Below are positions 43,374 through 52,885 of a stretch of 64,000 nt of DNA, one piece after another (the stretch's first letter is position 1; every line of letters starts with the position of its first letter). Where the stretch lies: contig NZ_JAHWDF010000001.1 in NCBI RefSeq assembly GCF_019311235.1, positions 310,001 to 374,000 on the forward strand, in the 5' to 3' direction. This stretch comes from Mesonia aestuariivivens. GTDB taxonomy: Bacteria; Bacteroidota; Bacteroidia; Flavobacteriales; Flavobacteriaceae. The position numbers and the translations under genes were made by a program. The notes under the pieces were generated by a model that saw nothing but the letters and a program-made list of their open reading frames with translations, had not been told where the DNA came from and did not search any database.

Positions 43374-44972
43374 ATGCCTTCAAATAGCCTAGTTTCGAAA
43401 TCGTTTTCGTTATCTAAGTACGGAATTAAAAAAGCAGCTGTTCATTATCAATTGTCTCCACAAGAATTACATCAAATTTCCATCAATAAAAATATGGGGG
43501 TTGAAACAGATTCTGGAGCTTTAGCTGTGAACACTGGAGAATTTACCGGTAGATCACCACAAGATCGTTTTATTGTAAAAGATAACGTAACTAAAGATAA
43601 AGTTTGGTGGGGGAATATAAATATTCCTTTTGCTGAAGATAAGTTTGATGCACTTTATCATAAAATGATTACTTATTTAGCTGAAAAAGAATTGTATGTG
43701 CGTGATGCTTATGCCTGTGCAGATCAAGATTATCGATTAAATATTCGTGTGATTAATGAATTTCCATGGAGTAACATGTTTGCTTACAACATGTTTTTAC
43801 GTCCAGAAGAAGAGGAGCTAGAGAATTTTCAAGAAGATTGGCTCATCGTTAATGCTCCAGGCTTTCATGCTAATCCAGATAAAGATGGAACTCGTCAGCA
43901 TAATTTTGCCATTTTAAACTTTAGCAAAAGAATCGCTTTAATAGGCGGTACCGGATATACTGGGGAAATTAAAAAAGGAATCTTTTCAGCATTAAACTTT
44001 ATACTTCCCGTAGCGAAAAATGTTTTACCCATGCACTGTTCTGCCAATGTTGGAGAAGAGGGAGATACCTCAATTTTCTTTGGTCTTTCAGGAACAGGAA
44101 AAACAACTTTATCTGCAGACCCTAACCGTAAACTTATTGGTGATGATGAGCACGGCTGGACACCAGATAATAAGGTTTTTAATTTTGAAGGCGGTTGTTA
44201 TGCTAAAGTAATTAACCTCTCAGAAGAAATAGAACCAGCTATTTATAAGGCTATAAAACCTGGCGCCATCCTCGAAAATGTAATTGTGAATGAACAAGGT
44301 AAGGTAGACTTTAAAAATGTTTCTATTACTCAAAACACTCGTGTAAGCTATCCTATAGATCATATCGATCATATTCAAATTCCATCTGTAGGCGAAAACA
44401 CTAAAAATATTTTTTTCTTAACGGCAGATGCATTTGGCGTTTTGCCTCCTATCAGTAAACTTAACCCAGGGCAAGCAGCTTATCATTTTATAAGTGGTTA
44501 CACGGCAAAAGTAGCAGGAACAGAAGAAGGAATTACAGAGCCAGTCCCTAGCTTTTCGGCTTGCTTTGGTGCTCCTTTTATGCCATTACATCCCACGAAG
44601 TATGCAGAAATGCTGAGTTCAAAAATGAAAGCATCTGGGGTAAATGTTTGGTTAGTAAATACAGGTTGGACTGGCGGTCCTTATGGTACGGGTTCTAGAA
44701 TGAAGTTAACATATACACGAGCAATGATTACTGCAGCGATGAAAGGCGATTTAAATGAAGTAGGCTACCATACCCACCCTGTATTTGGTCTCGAAATGCC
44801 CAAAGAATGTCCACAAGTACCTAAAGAGGTATTAAATCCAAAATCAACTTGGGAGAATGAAGAAGCTTACCATAAGAAAGCTCATTTATTAGCCTCTTTC
44901 TTTAATGATAACTTTAAAAAATATGAAGATAACGCTAATGATGAAATTTTAAAAGGAGGCCCCGTCGTTTAG
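43374..44972 (+). CDS. pckA: phosphoenolpyruvate carboxykinase (ATP)
   Basis: 532 residues. RSPQDRFIV (about 56-64), the kinase-1a P-loop GLSGTGKTT (237-245) followed by LIGDDEHGW with metal-binding Asp, and NTGWTGGPYG (about 430) are the ATP-type PEPCK signatures. It converts oxaloacetate to phosphoenolpyruvate with ATP, the entry to gluconeogenesis, expected in a peptide-using bacterium. The gene stands alone between its promoter and a strong bidirectional terminator. Confidence 0.97.
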   Translation: MPSNSLVSKSFSLSKYGIKKAAVHYQLSPQELHQISINKNMGVETDSGALAVNTGEFTGRSPQDRFIVKDNVTKDKVWWGNINIPFAEDKFDALYHKMITYLAEKELYVRDAYACADQDYRLNIRVINEFPWSNMFAYNMFLRPEEEELENFQEDWLIVNAPGFHANPDKDGTRQHNFAILNFSKRIALIGGTGYTGEIKKGIFSALNFILPVAKNVLPMHCSANVGEEGDTSIFFGLSGTGKTTLSADPNRKLIGDDEHGWTPDNKVFNFEGGCYAKVINLSEEIEPAIYKAIKPGAILENVIVNEQGKVDFKNVSITQNTRVSYPIDHIDHIQIPSVGENTKNIFFLTADAFGVLPPISKLNPGQAAYHFISGYTAKVAGTEEGITEPVPSFSACFGAPFMPLHPTKYAEMLSSKMKASGVNVWLVNTGWTGGPYGTGSRMKLTYTRAMITAAMKGDLNEVGYHTHPVFGLEMPKECPQVPKEVLNPKSTWENEEAYHKKAHLLASFFNDNFKKYEDNANDEILKGGPVV

Positions 44973-44994
44973 GTGATTTTCAATAATTATAAAT

Positions 44995-45026
44995 AAAAAA
45001 AGGGCATTTTTAAATGCCCTTTTTTT
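44995..45026. terminator. bidirectional terminator between pckA and hemD
   Basis: AGGGCATTT (45001-45009) pairs with AAATGCCCT (45012-45020), flanked by A6 and T6 that extend the stem. It serves the convergent pckA and hemD genes. Confidence 0.9.
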
Positions 45027-45032
45027 AAAGTA

Positions 45033-45779
45033 TTATTTCTTATTATGCTCTTTAATGTATTTTTCTAAGGCCATAGTCATAGAAGGTGTTTCTGGTGTTG
45101 GTGCTTTAATGTCTACAGTTAATCCGTGTTCTTTTGCGGCTTTGATGGTAGAATTACCAAAAACAGCAATTCTGGTATTCTTTTGCTCAAAGTCTGGAAA
45201 GTTTTCAAATAAAGATTTAATGCCACTGGGGCTAAAGAAAACAACTACATCATAGAAAACTTTTTCTAAATGAGATAAATCGCTAACTACAGTTCTGTAG
45301 AAAACTCCTCGCTTCCAAGTAATACCAATTTTATCTAACTGTTTTGGGACAGCAGGTTTTAACATGTCTGAAGAAGGAAGTAAAAATTTTTCATTTTTAT
45401 ACTTTTTAACCAAAGGCATTAACTCAGGAAAGGTTCTTTTACCTACATAAATTTTACGCTTTCGATACACCACGTATTTCTGTAAATAATAGGCGACAGC
45501 TTCGCTTTGGCAGAAGTATTTTAAAGAATCAGGAACCTTAAAACGCATTTCTTCTGCAATTCTAAAGAAATGATCTACTGCATTTCTACTGGTAAGTATA
45601 ATGGCGGTGAAGTTAGATAAATCGATCTTTTGCTGTCTAACTTCTTTAGAAGGTACTCCGTCTACGTGAATAAATGGAATAAAATCGATCTTTACTTTTT
45701 GTTTTTGTTCTAAATCGGAATAAGGACTATTCTCTACCTTAGGTTCTGGTTGAGAAATTAAAATAGTTTTAACTTTCAT
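45033..45779 (-). CDS. hemD: uroporphyrinogen-III synthase
   Basis: 248 residues. Two similar alpha/beta lobes are joined by short linkers; AIILTSRNAVDHFFRIA (about 55-71) and VVFFSPSGIKSLFENF (about 178-193) are the paired HemD landmarks, and AVFGNSTIKAAKEHGL follows. It closes hydroxymethylbilane to uroporphyrinogen III for haem. The family is poorly conserved, but these blocks and the neighbouring DUF4271 gene, a usual flavobacterial partner, make the call firm. Confidence 0.9.
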   Translation of the reverse strand: MKVKTILISQPEPKVENSPYSDLEQKQKVKIDFIPFIHVDGVPSKEVRQQKIDLSNFTAIILTSRNAVDHFFRIAEEMRFKVPDSLKYFCQSEAVAYYLQKYVVYRKRKIYVGKRTFPELMPLVKKYKNEKFLLPSSDMLKPAVPKQLDKIGITWKRGVFYRTVVSDLSHLEKVFYDVVVFFSPSGIKSLFENFPDFEQKNTRIAVFGNSTIKAAKEHGLTVDIKAPTPETPSMTMALEKYIKEHNKK

Positions 45780-45802
45780 AGCGCTGTGTTTTTAGATCGA
45801 AA

Positions 45803-46468
45803 TCATTGTGCACTCGTAAACACTTTATACAAAATGAAATAAGGTGCGATTTCAAGAGTGCAAAGGTACAAAATAAAATAAAACCAATTACCTAAAACCA
45901 GCTTTTGCTGTTTTGAATAATACTTTAACAGTATTAAAATATTAGCTATGCCCCATATAGCGAAGATGATATAAGCAAAAATCATAGAATTTTGCCATTT
46001 ATATATTAACATAATTAAAAAGGGTAACATTAAGAAAGACAGCAAATTTTTATAAGTGATTTTATAAAAAATGTAATTATCTAAAATTCGATGTATCGTG
46101 AAAACCTCTCCTATAATTTTTTCAATTAAATATTTCACCCCAATTAAAATGTTGTAACCCACTAAAATTTGGATATATAATAAATAAGAATTTTTAGTAA
46201 TAGTAGTATTAGGTGTTAGTTTTAAAAAATAAAAAATAGCAAGAGAAATAACTAGACTATGCCCTATAAATAAAATAAAACTGAATAGATTAAACACAGA
46301 TATGGTTCTTTTATGAGAGGTGAAATACTTATTAGAGATAAAAATTCTAAAAAAGTCTCGAAAGTCTTCTGTGAAGTATATTTTAGAAAAGGTGAGTAAT
46401 AGCAAAATTGTAAATAGCACTATGCTTACCCAGTCATTAGAAGAAAAAGAACGCGTTATCGCTTCCAA
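45803..46468 (-). CDS. DUF4271 membrane protein
   Basis: 221 residues, starting at TTG because no ATG precedes the conserved SNDWVSIVLF opening. Six or seven hydrophobic helices are spaced along the length; NKYF and LEIAPYFILYK near the end match DUF4271. Its fixed position before hemD in Flavobacteriia suggests a link with tetrapyrrole supply or simply shared transcription; the family has no known function. Twenty-three bases separate it from hemD. Confidence 0.82.
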   Translation of the reverse strand: MEAITRSFSSNDWVSIVLFTILLLLTFSKIYFTEDFRDFFRIFISNKYFTSHKRTISVFNLFSFILFIGHSLVISLAIFYFLKLTPNTTITKNSYLLYIQILVGYNILIGVKYLIEKIIGEVFTIHRILDNYIFYKITYKNLLSFLMLPFLIMLIYKWQNSMIFAYIIFAIWGIANILILLKYYSKQQKLVLGNWFYFILYLCTLEIAPYFILYKVFTSAQ

Positions 46469-46536
46469 ATTATTTTTTTTGACAAATTTAAAATTAAATA
46501 GCTAAAAAATTAGAAATAGGAGAGTTTAAAAATAAT

Positions 46537-46544
46537 TACATTTG
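46537..46544 (+). promoter_or_regulatory. -7 box of the glycosyltransferase-dihydroorotase operon
   Basis: TACATTTG matches TAnnTTTG exactly and lies 16 bases before ATG 46561. Confidence 0.55.
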
Positions 46545-46560
46545 CTCAAAAATTGCACCC

Positions 46561-47289
46561 ATGTCGAGGCGGCTCGTAATTATACCTACTTATAACGAAA
46601 TTGAAAATATTGAACGTATTTTACGTAATGTTTTTTCCCAAAGGGCGTCTTTTGATGTGCTTGTGGTAGATGATAATTCTCCCGATCAAACGGCAGAAAA
46701 AGTTAAAGAACTTCAAGCAGAATTTTCAACACAGTTATTTCTTGAAATTCGAACCCAAAAATCAGGTTTGGGTACTGCTTATATTCATGGTTTTAAATGG
46801 GCATTAGCCAGAGATTATGCGTATATTTTTGAAATGGATGCAGATTTTTCACATAATCCTAATGATTTGATTAGGCTTTATAGTGCTTGTGTAAAGCAAG
46901 AAGCAGCTGTGGCTATTGGATCACGATATTTAACTGGAGTAAATGTTGTTAATTGGCCCATGAATAGGGTTTTGATGTCTTATTTTGCTTCAAAATATGT
47001 GAAATTAATTACGAGAATGAACATTCAAGATACTACCGCGGGTTTTGTGTGTTACCAAAGAGAAGTTTTAGAAGCTATTAATTTAGATAACATACAGTTT
47101 ATAGGCTACGCGTTTCAAATAGAAATGAAGTTTAAAGCCTACTTAAGAAATTTTAAAATTGTAGAAGTTCCTGTTATTTTTACGAATCGTACAAAAGGAG
47201 AATCAAAATTAAGCGGTAATATTATTTCTGAAGCCGTTTTTGGGGTGATTAAAATGAAAATTAAAAGTTTATTTGGCAAAGAGATATGA
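46561..47289 (+). CDS. polyprenol monophosphomannose synthase-like GT2
   Basis: 242 residues. PTYNEIENIERI (8-19), VVDDNSPDQTAE (about 35-46) and the metal-binding EMDADFSHNP (about 95-104) define the dolichyl-phosphate mannose synthase branch of GT2. No C-terminal membrane domain is present. It transfers a hexose from a nucleotide sugar to a polyprenyl phosphate at the inner membrane, for use in glycan or protein glycosylation. Its stop overlaps the dihydroorotase start by four bases. Confidence 0.9.
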   Translation: MSRRLVIIPTYNEIENIERILRNVFSQRASFDVLVVDDNSPDQTAEKVKELQAEFSTQLFLEIRTQKSGLGTAYIHGFKWALARDYAYIFEMDADFSHNPNDLIRLYSACVKQEAAVAIGSRYLTGVNVVNWPMNRVLMSYFASKYVKLITRMNIQDTTAGFVCYQREVLEAINLDNIQFIGYAFQIEMKFKAYLRNFKIVEVPVIFTNRTKGESKLSGNIISEAVFGVIKMKIKSLFGKEI

Positions 47290-48629
47290 AAAAGATTTTA
47301 ATTAAGAATGCTAATATTGTTAATGAAGGTAAAGTATTTGAAGGTGATGTGTATATCGAAAATGATATCATCGTTGAGGTTGCAGATAGCATTAGTGCAA
47401 AGTCTCAAGATGTTCAAGTATATGATGCAGAAGGCAAGTATTTGCTTCCTGGTGTAATCGATGATCAAGTTCATTTTAGAGAACCTGGTTTAACGCATAA
47501 AGAAGATATAGAACACGGTTCTAAAGCAGCTATTGCAGGTGGAATTACTTCTTTTATAGAAATGCCAAATACAATACCTCAAACCACTACAATAGAAAAG
47601 TTAGAAGAAAAATTCGCTATCGCAGCTGAAAAGGCTTATGCTAATTATTCTTTTATGTTTGGCGGTACTAACGATAATTTAGAGGAAATTAAAAAGGTTA
47701 ACCCTAAAACTACAGCAGCTTTAAAGTTGTTTTTAGGCTCTTCTACCGGAAATATGCTTGTCGATGATGAAAAAGTTTTAGAGCAAATTTTTAAACATTC
47801 CCCCTTGTTAATTGCGGCGCATTGTGAAGATGAGCAAACTATAAAAGATAACCTAGCCAAGTATAAAGAAGAATTTGGAGATGATATTCCTATCATTTAT
47901 CATCCAGAGATTAGAAGTGAAGAGGCTTGTTACATCTCTTCTTCAAGAGCGGTAGCTTTAGCAAAAAAGACTGGCGCTAGACTTCATGTATTTCATCTTT
48001 CTACCGCAAAAGAACTAGCCCTTTTTAGCAATAAAAAGCCTTTAAAAGATAAAAAGATTACTGCAGAAGTTTGTATTCATCACTTATGGTTTAACAACGA
48101 ACAATACAACGAGAAAGGAACCCATATTAAATGGAACCCTGCAGTAAAAACGAAGAAAGATCAAGAAGCACTTTTTAAAGCATTGTTAGATGATAAATTA
48201 GATGTGATCGCGACAGACCACGCTCCACATACTAAAGAAGAAAAAAATAATGTGTACACTAAAGCACCTAGTGGCGGGCCTTTAGTACAACATGCGTTAC
48301 CAGCTATGTTAGAGTTTTATCATAAAGGTAAAATCTCTTTAGAAAAAATAGTAGAGAAAATGTGTCATAATCCTGCTATTCTTTTTGAAATTGAAAAGCG
48401 AGGTTATATTAAAGAAGGCTATAAAGCAGATTTAGTTTTAGTAGATCTAAATGCCCCTTGGACGGTACAAAGTGATAATATTTTATATAAATGTGGTTGG
48501 TCTCCTTTTGAAAAAACCACCTTTAGATCTAGAATCACACATACGTTTGTGAATGGTAAATTAGTGTATAAGAACTTTAAAGTTCTGGGAGTGAGAAATG
48601 CAGAACGACTAACTTTTGATAGGTCATGA
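47286..48629 (+). CDS. pyrC: dihydroorotase (class I), variant metal motif
   Basis: 447 residues. The amidohydrolase core is clear: FREPGLTHKEDIEHG, the carboxylated Lys147 in AALKLFLGSS, metal His in AAHCED and HVFHLST, and catalytic Asp in ATDHAPHTKEEK. The first metal motif, usually D-x-H-x-H, reads Asp59-Asp-Gln61-Val-His63, so one zinc-binding His is Gln. I believe this is common in Flavobacteriia. It cyclises carbamoyl-aspartate in pyrimidine synthesis. Four-base overlaps on both sides place it mid-operon. Confidence 0.9.
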   Translation: MKKILIKNANIVNEGKVFEGDVYIENDIIVEVADSISAKSQDVQVYDAEGKYLLPGVIDDQVHFREPGLTHKEDIEHGSKAAIAGGITSFIEMPNTIPQTTTIEKLEEKFAIAAEKAYANYSFMFGGTNDNLEEIKKVNPKTTAALKLFLGSSTGNMLVDDEKVLEQIFKHSPLLIAAHCEDEQTIKDNLAKYKEEFGDDIPIIYHPEIRSEEACYISSSRAVALAKKTGARLHVFHLSTAKELALFSNKKPLKDKKITAEVCIHHLWFNNEQYNEKGTHIKWNPAVKTKKDQEALFKALLDDKLDVIATDHAPHTKEEKNNVYTKAPSGGPLVQHALPAMLEFYHKGKISLEKIVEKMCHNPAILFEIEKRGYIKEGYKADLVLVDLNAPWTVQSDNILYKCGWSPFEKTTFRSRITHTFVNGKLVYKNFKVLGVRNAERLTFDRS

Positions 48630-49075
48630 AAAAGTTTTTTCTAAATAGTATATTTATTTTAACGATTGGCTTTTTATTTTCTTGCCAAAGCGTAGAAAAT
48701 GCAAATCAGCCCGAAAATTTAATTCCAGAAGATCAAATGGTCAATGTACTCACAGATCTTTTACGTTTAGATGCAGCAGAAGGGTACTCTACTATAGAAT
48801 TTGAAAAAAGAGAAGTTACTACCAAAGATTTAATATTTAAAAAATACAGTGTAGATAGTTTACAGTTTGCAAAAAGTACAGCTTATTACGCCGAAAACTT
48901 TAAATTAAATGAACGTATTTATGATCGAGTTCAAGAACGATTAGAACATCAAAAAAATATTTACGATTCGCTCATTGAGGTAGAAAAAGATACCAACAAA
49001 GAATTGCAAAAAATAAATGATGAAGTAAGAAAAGTAAGACTAAAAGAGGGAAGAATATTAGATACGATAAACTAA
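48626..49075 (+). CDS. DUF4296 lipoprotein
   Basis: 149 residues. Lipobox LFSC (Cys20) ends a clear signal segment. Residues 30-115 match DUF4296 (LIPEDQMVNVLTDLLRLDAAEG, read in two parts, and FKKYSVDSLQF), a helical domain of Bacteroidota lipoproteins. A charged coiled-coil-like tail follows. Function unknown. It overlaps the dihydroorotase end by four bases, and nine bases separate it from the convergent epimerase. Confidence 0.85.
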   Translation: MKKFFLNSIFILTIGFLFSCQSVENANQPENLIPEDQMVNVLTDLLRLDAAEGYSTIEFEKREVTTKDLIFKKYSVDSLQFAKSTAYYAENFKLNERIYDRVQERLEHQKNIYDSLIEVEKDTNKELQKINDEVRKVRLKEGRILDTIN

Positions 49076-49084
49076 TCCTGATTT

Positions 49085-50095
49085 TTAGTGCGTAAGTTTA
49101 AAATAGTGAGCAGTTTTTGAAATACTTTTTTTAATTGGAGTAAATTTAAAATCCAACTCTTTTTTAATTTTAGAATGATCATAATAAGATTTGCTAAAAG
49201 CTCCTTTAATAGCGTTTTTAGCAATTTCTTGATGCGTGTTGAACAGTTTTCTTCCTACGTATTGAAATAGCCAGCCTATAAAAACCATCCAAGGTTTTAG
49301 CTCTTTATCAGGAACTGGTCGGTCAAGTTCTTCTGCAATATTTTCTAAAACCTGCTTAAAAGAGCAACTTTCTGCCACCAATGTATATTGTTCATTTACA
49401 ATAGAACTGTAGGTTAATAGCACCATGGCCCTCGTAACATCTTCTACCGCGACAAAGCCTGTCACTAATGGCGGGTAAAACGAAAGTTTGTTATTTATTT
49501 TACTAAAAAGTATACCGCTACCTGTGTTAAAATTTCCGGCACCAATAATAACGCCAGGATTTACCATCACTACAGGTAAGCCTTCTTGGCTAGCGCGCCA
49601 AACTTCCATTTCGGCTCCGTACTTAGAGATAGAATAGTTGTTGTGCTCTGCTTCATTATTTCTAGGTGAATTTTCGGTGATTTTCTTACCGCCAAGTTCA
49701 CTTCCTAATGCCGCAATAGAACTTACATGGCAAAACTTTTTAATGTTTTTATAGAGCGATAGATTTACCACATTGGCGGTACCTTCAATATTTATTTTCC
49801 GAAGTAATTGGTAGTGTTTAGGGTTGTAAGAAATATACCCTGCGCAATGATAAACAAACTTAATTCCTTCAAAAGCATCTTCTAATTCGGGTACTTTGGT
49901 AATATCAGCTTGCACCCATTCAATTTTTTTTAATAGGGTTTCAGCTTCATTTCCTAACCTAAATTTTATAATTTCTTTTGTGGCTTTAATTTTACTTTTA
50001 GTTCTATATAAAGCTCTAATTTGGCTTTCTTGCAGCAGTAAATCTGCTAATAAATGAGAACCCACTAAACCGGTAGCACCTGTAACTAAAATCAT
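49085..50095 (-). CDS. NAD-dependent epimerase/dehydratase family protein
   Basis: 336 residues. An extended short-chain dehydrogenase: VTGATGLVGSHL (4-15), the ADIT block, VSSIAALG (about 124) and the active-site YSISKYGAE (Tyr-x-x-x-Lys, about 153-161). The closest types are dihydroflavonol-4-reductase-like or sterol-dehydrogenase-like SDRs. Substrate unknown. It stands alone; the 265-base gap upstream holds the tyrS promoter. Confidence 0.88.
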   Translation of the reverse strand: MILVTGATGLVGSHLLADLLLQESQIRALYRTKSKIKATKEIIKFRLGNEAETLLKKIEWVQADITKVPELEDAFEGIKFVYHCAGYISYNPKHYQLLRKINIEGTANVVNLSLYKNIKKFCHVSSIAALGSELGGKKITENSPRNNEAEHNNYSISKYGAEMEVWRASQEGLPVVMVNPGVIIGAGNFNTGSGILFSKINNKLSFYPPLVTGFVAVEDVTRAMVLLTYSSIVNEQYTLVAESCSFKQVLENIAEELDRPVPDKELKPWMVFIGWLFQYVGRKLFNTHQEIAKNAIKGAFSKSYYDHSKIKKELDFKFTPIKKSISKTAHYFKLTH

Positions 50096-50264
50096 AAGGT
50101 AAAGATAAGAAACTGTTTAAGTTTTTTACTTTGTTTTACTAAGATATCTTCTTCTTCATTCTTAAAAAATGAAATTTTATAGAAGGAAAAAGTGACTTAA
50201 AAAGCTGAAAAATTATTTTAGCGAGTTTCAGGCTCTTGTAAATAGGAAAATTTTGAGTTTCTCC

Positions 50265-50272
50265 TATCTTTG
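50265..50272 (+). promoter_or_regulatory. -7 box of the tyrS promoter
   Basis: TATCTTTG matches TAnnTTTG exactly. It lies 88 bases upstream of the tyrS ATG, leaving room for an untranslated leader of about 80 bases. Confidence 0.55.
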
Positions 50273-50360
50273 TAAATCTTAGTTATAATTGTAAGTGCTA
50301 AAATTTTAGTGGCAAACAATTGTATTTTAAATTGAAAAATAATATTAAAGACCTAAAATA

Positions 50361-51656
50361 ATGTCTAAAAATTTTGTTGAAGAATTAACGTGGAGAGGAA
50401 TGTTACACGATGTAATGCCAGGAACCGAAGAGCATTTGCAAGAAGAAATGCGTTCTGCTTATATAGGCTTTGATCCTACTTCTGATTCTTTACATATAGG
50501 TAGTTTAGTGCCAATTATGGTGTTAGCGCATTTTCAAAGATGCGGACATAAACCTTACGCGCTTATTGGTGGAGCTACTGGTATGATTGGTGACCCAAGC
50601 GGAAAATCACAAGAGCGAAACTTACTAGATGAAGAAAATTTAAGAAAAAACCAAGCAGGGGTTAAAAAGCAACTTTCTAAGTTTCTAGATTTTTCTGGTA
50701 CAGAAGAAAACGGTGCTGTGTTAGTAAACAATTACGACTGGATGAAAGAATTTTCATTTTTAGAATTTGTGAGGCATGTAGGGAAGCACATTACTGTAAA
50801 TTACATGATGGCTAAAGATTCGGTTAAAAAACGCCTTTCTTCAGAATCTAGTGAAGGCATGAGTTTTACAGAATTTACTTACCAACTGTTACAAGGTTAT
50901 GATTTTCTTCATCTATATAAGACAAAAAATTGTACACTTGAAATGGGAGGTAGTGACCAATGGGGAAACATTACGACGGGTACAGAGTTAATAAGAAGAA
51001 TAGCTAGCGGAAAAGGCTATGCGCTAACTTCTCCTTTAATAACAAAAGCAGATGGTACTAAATTCGGAAAATCTGAAGGAGGGAATATTTGGTTAGATCC
51101 AGAGCGAACTTCACCTTATAAGTTTTACCAGTATTGGATTAATACCAGCGATGAAGATGCCGAAAAGTTTATTAAAATTTTCACTTTCTTAGAAAAAGAA
51201 GAAGTAGAAGGTTTGGTCAAACAACATCAAGAAGCTCCACATACGCGTGTTTTACAAAAACGTTTGGCTGAAGAAATTACAGAAATGGTACATTCTAAAG
51301 AAGATTTAGAAAATGCTATTAAAGCTTCTCATGTGTTATTTGGAAAAAGTACTGCAGAAGATTTAAAAGGTCTTGATGAAAAAACTTTTTTAGATGTTTT
51401 CGACGGCGTGCCACAAGCAGAAGTTGCAACAGCTAAAATTGAAGCTGGCTTAGATATGATTGCTGCGCTTGCTGCAGAAACTAATTTTTTACCCAGTAAC
51501 GGTGAGGCGAGAAGAGCGTTAAAAGCAAACTCGGTTTCTGTAAATAAAGAAAAGGTAAAAGAAGACTTTACCATAACCACAGCAGATTTAATTAATGATA
51601 AATATGTAATTATTAATAAAGGGAAGAAAAACACCTATATTATTAAAGCGGTTTAG
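50361..51656 (+). CDS. tyrS: tyrosyl-tRNA synthetase
   Basis: 431 residues. The class I HIGH-type motif is HIGSL in [12 protein letters not shown] (about 45-50); the KMSKS equivalent is KFGKS (about 234-238); [12 protein letters not shown] binds tyrosine. The last 70 residues form an S4-like RNA-binding domain. This is the bacterial TyrS form with full length. It charges tRNA-Tyr. Promoter and terminator suggest a single-gene unit. Confidence 0.97.
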   Translation: MSKNFVEELTWRGMLHDVMPGTEEHLQEEMRSAYIGFDPTSDSLHIGSLVPIMVLAHFQRCGHKPYALIGGATGMIGDPSGKSQERNLLDEENLRKNQAGVKKQLSKFLDFSGTEENGAVLVNNYDWMKEFSFLEFVRHVGKHITVNYMMAKDSVKKRLSSESSEGMSFTEFTYQLLQGYDFLHLYKTKNCTLEMGGSDQWGNITTGTELIRRIASGKGYALTSPLITKADGTKFGKSEGGNIWLDPERTSPYKFYQYWINTSDEDAEKFIKIFTFLEKEEVEGLVKQHQEAPHTRVLQKRLAEEITEMVHSKEDLENAIKASHVLFGKSTAEDLKGLDEKTFLDVFDGVPQAEVATAKIEAGLDMIAALAAETNFLPSNGEARRALKANSVSVNKEKVKEDFTITTADLINDKYVIINKGKKNTYIIKAV

Positions 51657-51679
51657 TTATTTAAAATTATAGAAAAGCA

Positions 51680-51705
51680 AAAGCCCGGTAATCACACCGG
51701 GCTTT
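51680..51705 (+). terminator. tyrS intrinsic terminator
   Basis: AAAGCCCGGT (51680-51689) pairs perfectly with ACCGGGCTTT (51696-51705) around a six-base loop; only a short CT-tail follows. It begins 23 bases after the tyrS stop. Confidence 0.8.
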
Positions 51706-51823
51706 CTAAATAACTAACCAATCTATTATGAAAAAACTTTCATCTTAGCATATAATAAGACGAAGCAAAGCTTTACTAATTACAGAAAAACTTCATCTTA
51801 ACATAAGAATAACAATTTTCAAA

Positions 51824-52804
51824 TTAGAGCACCATTAAGTTACAGCCTCTAACATCACTATGATCAAACCTTCCCAAGATTTCATAGCTATTTTCTCCAA
51901 TTTTTTTTCCTAAATCTTGCGTCGCAATAAATGAGCAAGAATTTAAATTAGCGAGATCTATTACATTAATACCGCCAGTTTTACCTTCGGCTACATAACT
52001 TAAAGCATCTTCTGTATCTCTTATAAGAAGCTTCATGGTGTTTGGGCAATTAAAAACGCCTTCACCTTTAGAATAGGCTTGTGAGAGTAATTCTGTCATT
52101 CCATATTCCGAATGAATTTGGTCTACGCCAAAACCTTCTTTTAAAATTTCATGAAGTTCTGTTCTAATCATTTCTTTGCGTCTGCCTTTCATTCCGCCAG
52201 TTTCCATAACAATGGTGTTTTTTAATTGAAACTGTTCTCGTTCTACTAAATCTAGCAAAGCAAAAGAAACCCCAATAAGCAACACCTTTTTCCCTTCTTG
52301 CTCTAATTTTTTGAGTAATGTGGCTAGTTCTTCTAATTCATCTAAATAAAAACCACTTTCTGGGTGTTTACTTTTATGAATAAAATGGTTCGCCATGTAA
52401 ATTAATGAAGAGCCTTTACGCTCTAAATAAGCAGGAAGTAGTGCTAAGGTGACATACTCTTCTATTGCGCCATAAAACCCCTCAAAAGCTTTGATAAAGC
52501 TTTTCTCATAGAGGTTAAGGTTGGTGACTAAATGTTTGCTTGTTAAGTTACCGGTGGTGCCACTGCTGGTAAAGGTTTCTTCTATATTTTTTGAAGAAGA
52601 TAGAATTTGATGATTTTTAAAAAAATCTATGGGTAAAAACGGAATGTCTTGAAGTGTTTTTACGTGTTGAGGTTGAATATTTAAAAGCTTACAGAACTTT
52701 TGATATACCTCATTGTTTTGGTATTGAAATTGAAAAACCTGAAGACTTGTGTTTACAAAATCTGCTTCATTTTTAATGCCGAAAATTTGTTCTTCTAATT
52801 TCAT
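51824..52804 (-). CDS. LuxE/PaaK-like acyl-protein synthetase
   Basis: 326 residues. The AMP-binding block FTSSGTTGNLTSKH (about 80-93), IHSEYGMTELLSQAY (about 235) and GINVIDLANLNSCSFIATQDLG read in parts match the LuxE branch of acyl-activating enzymes. LuxE-type proteins activate a fatty acid with ATP and hold it on a Cys. No luxC, luxD or luciferase gene is near, so bioluminescence is not implied; activation of another acyl group or a surface lipid is possible. Monocistronic. Confidence 0.82.
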   Translation of the reverse strand: MKLEEQIFGIKNEADFVNTSLQVFQFQYQNNEVYQKFCKLLNIQPQHVKTLQDIPFLPIDFFKNHQILSSSKNIEETFTSSGTTGNLTSKHLVTNLNLYEKSFIKAFEGFYGAIEEYVTLALLPAYLERKGSSLIYMANHFIHKSKHPESGFYLDELEELATLLKKLEQEGKKVLLIGVSFALLDLVEREQFQLKNTIVMETGGMKGRRKEMIRTELHEILKEGFGVDQIHSEYGMTELLSQAYSKGEGVFNCPNTMKLLIRDTEDALSYVAEGKTGGINVIDLANLNSCSFIATQDLGKKIGENSYEILGRFDHSDVRGCNLMVL

Positions 52805-52841
52805 TTGAATTTAAAAATTTCAGCAAAAATAAGAAAATAAA

Positions 52842-52864
52842 AAAGCGCCCGAGTAGGGCGCTTT
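52842..52864 (-). terminator. terminator of the T9SS cargo gene
   Basis: AAAGCGCCC (52842-52850) and GGGCGCTTT (52856-52864) form a perfect 9-bp stem with a five-base loop; on the minus strand it is followed by a T-run. It lies 22 bases after that gene's stop. Confidence 0.88.
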
Positions 52865-52885
52865 CAATATTATAAAAAGTTAAGC

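Noticed and set aside
51730-51803. Imperfect direct repeat (CTTTCATCTTAGCATA and CTTCATCTTAACATA)
   Set aside because: Short and in AT-rich sequence; no flanking structure or third copy, so chance is likely.
51824-52804. Bioluminescence locus
   Set aside because: Only a LuxE-like protein is present; luxA, B, C and D are absent.
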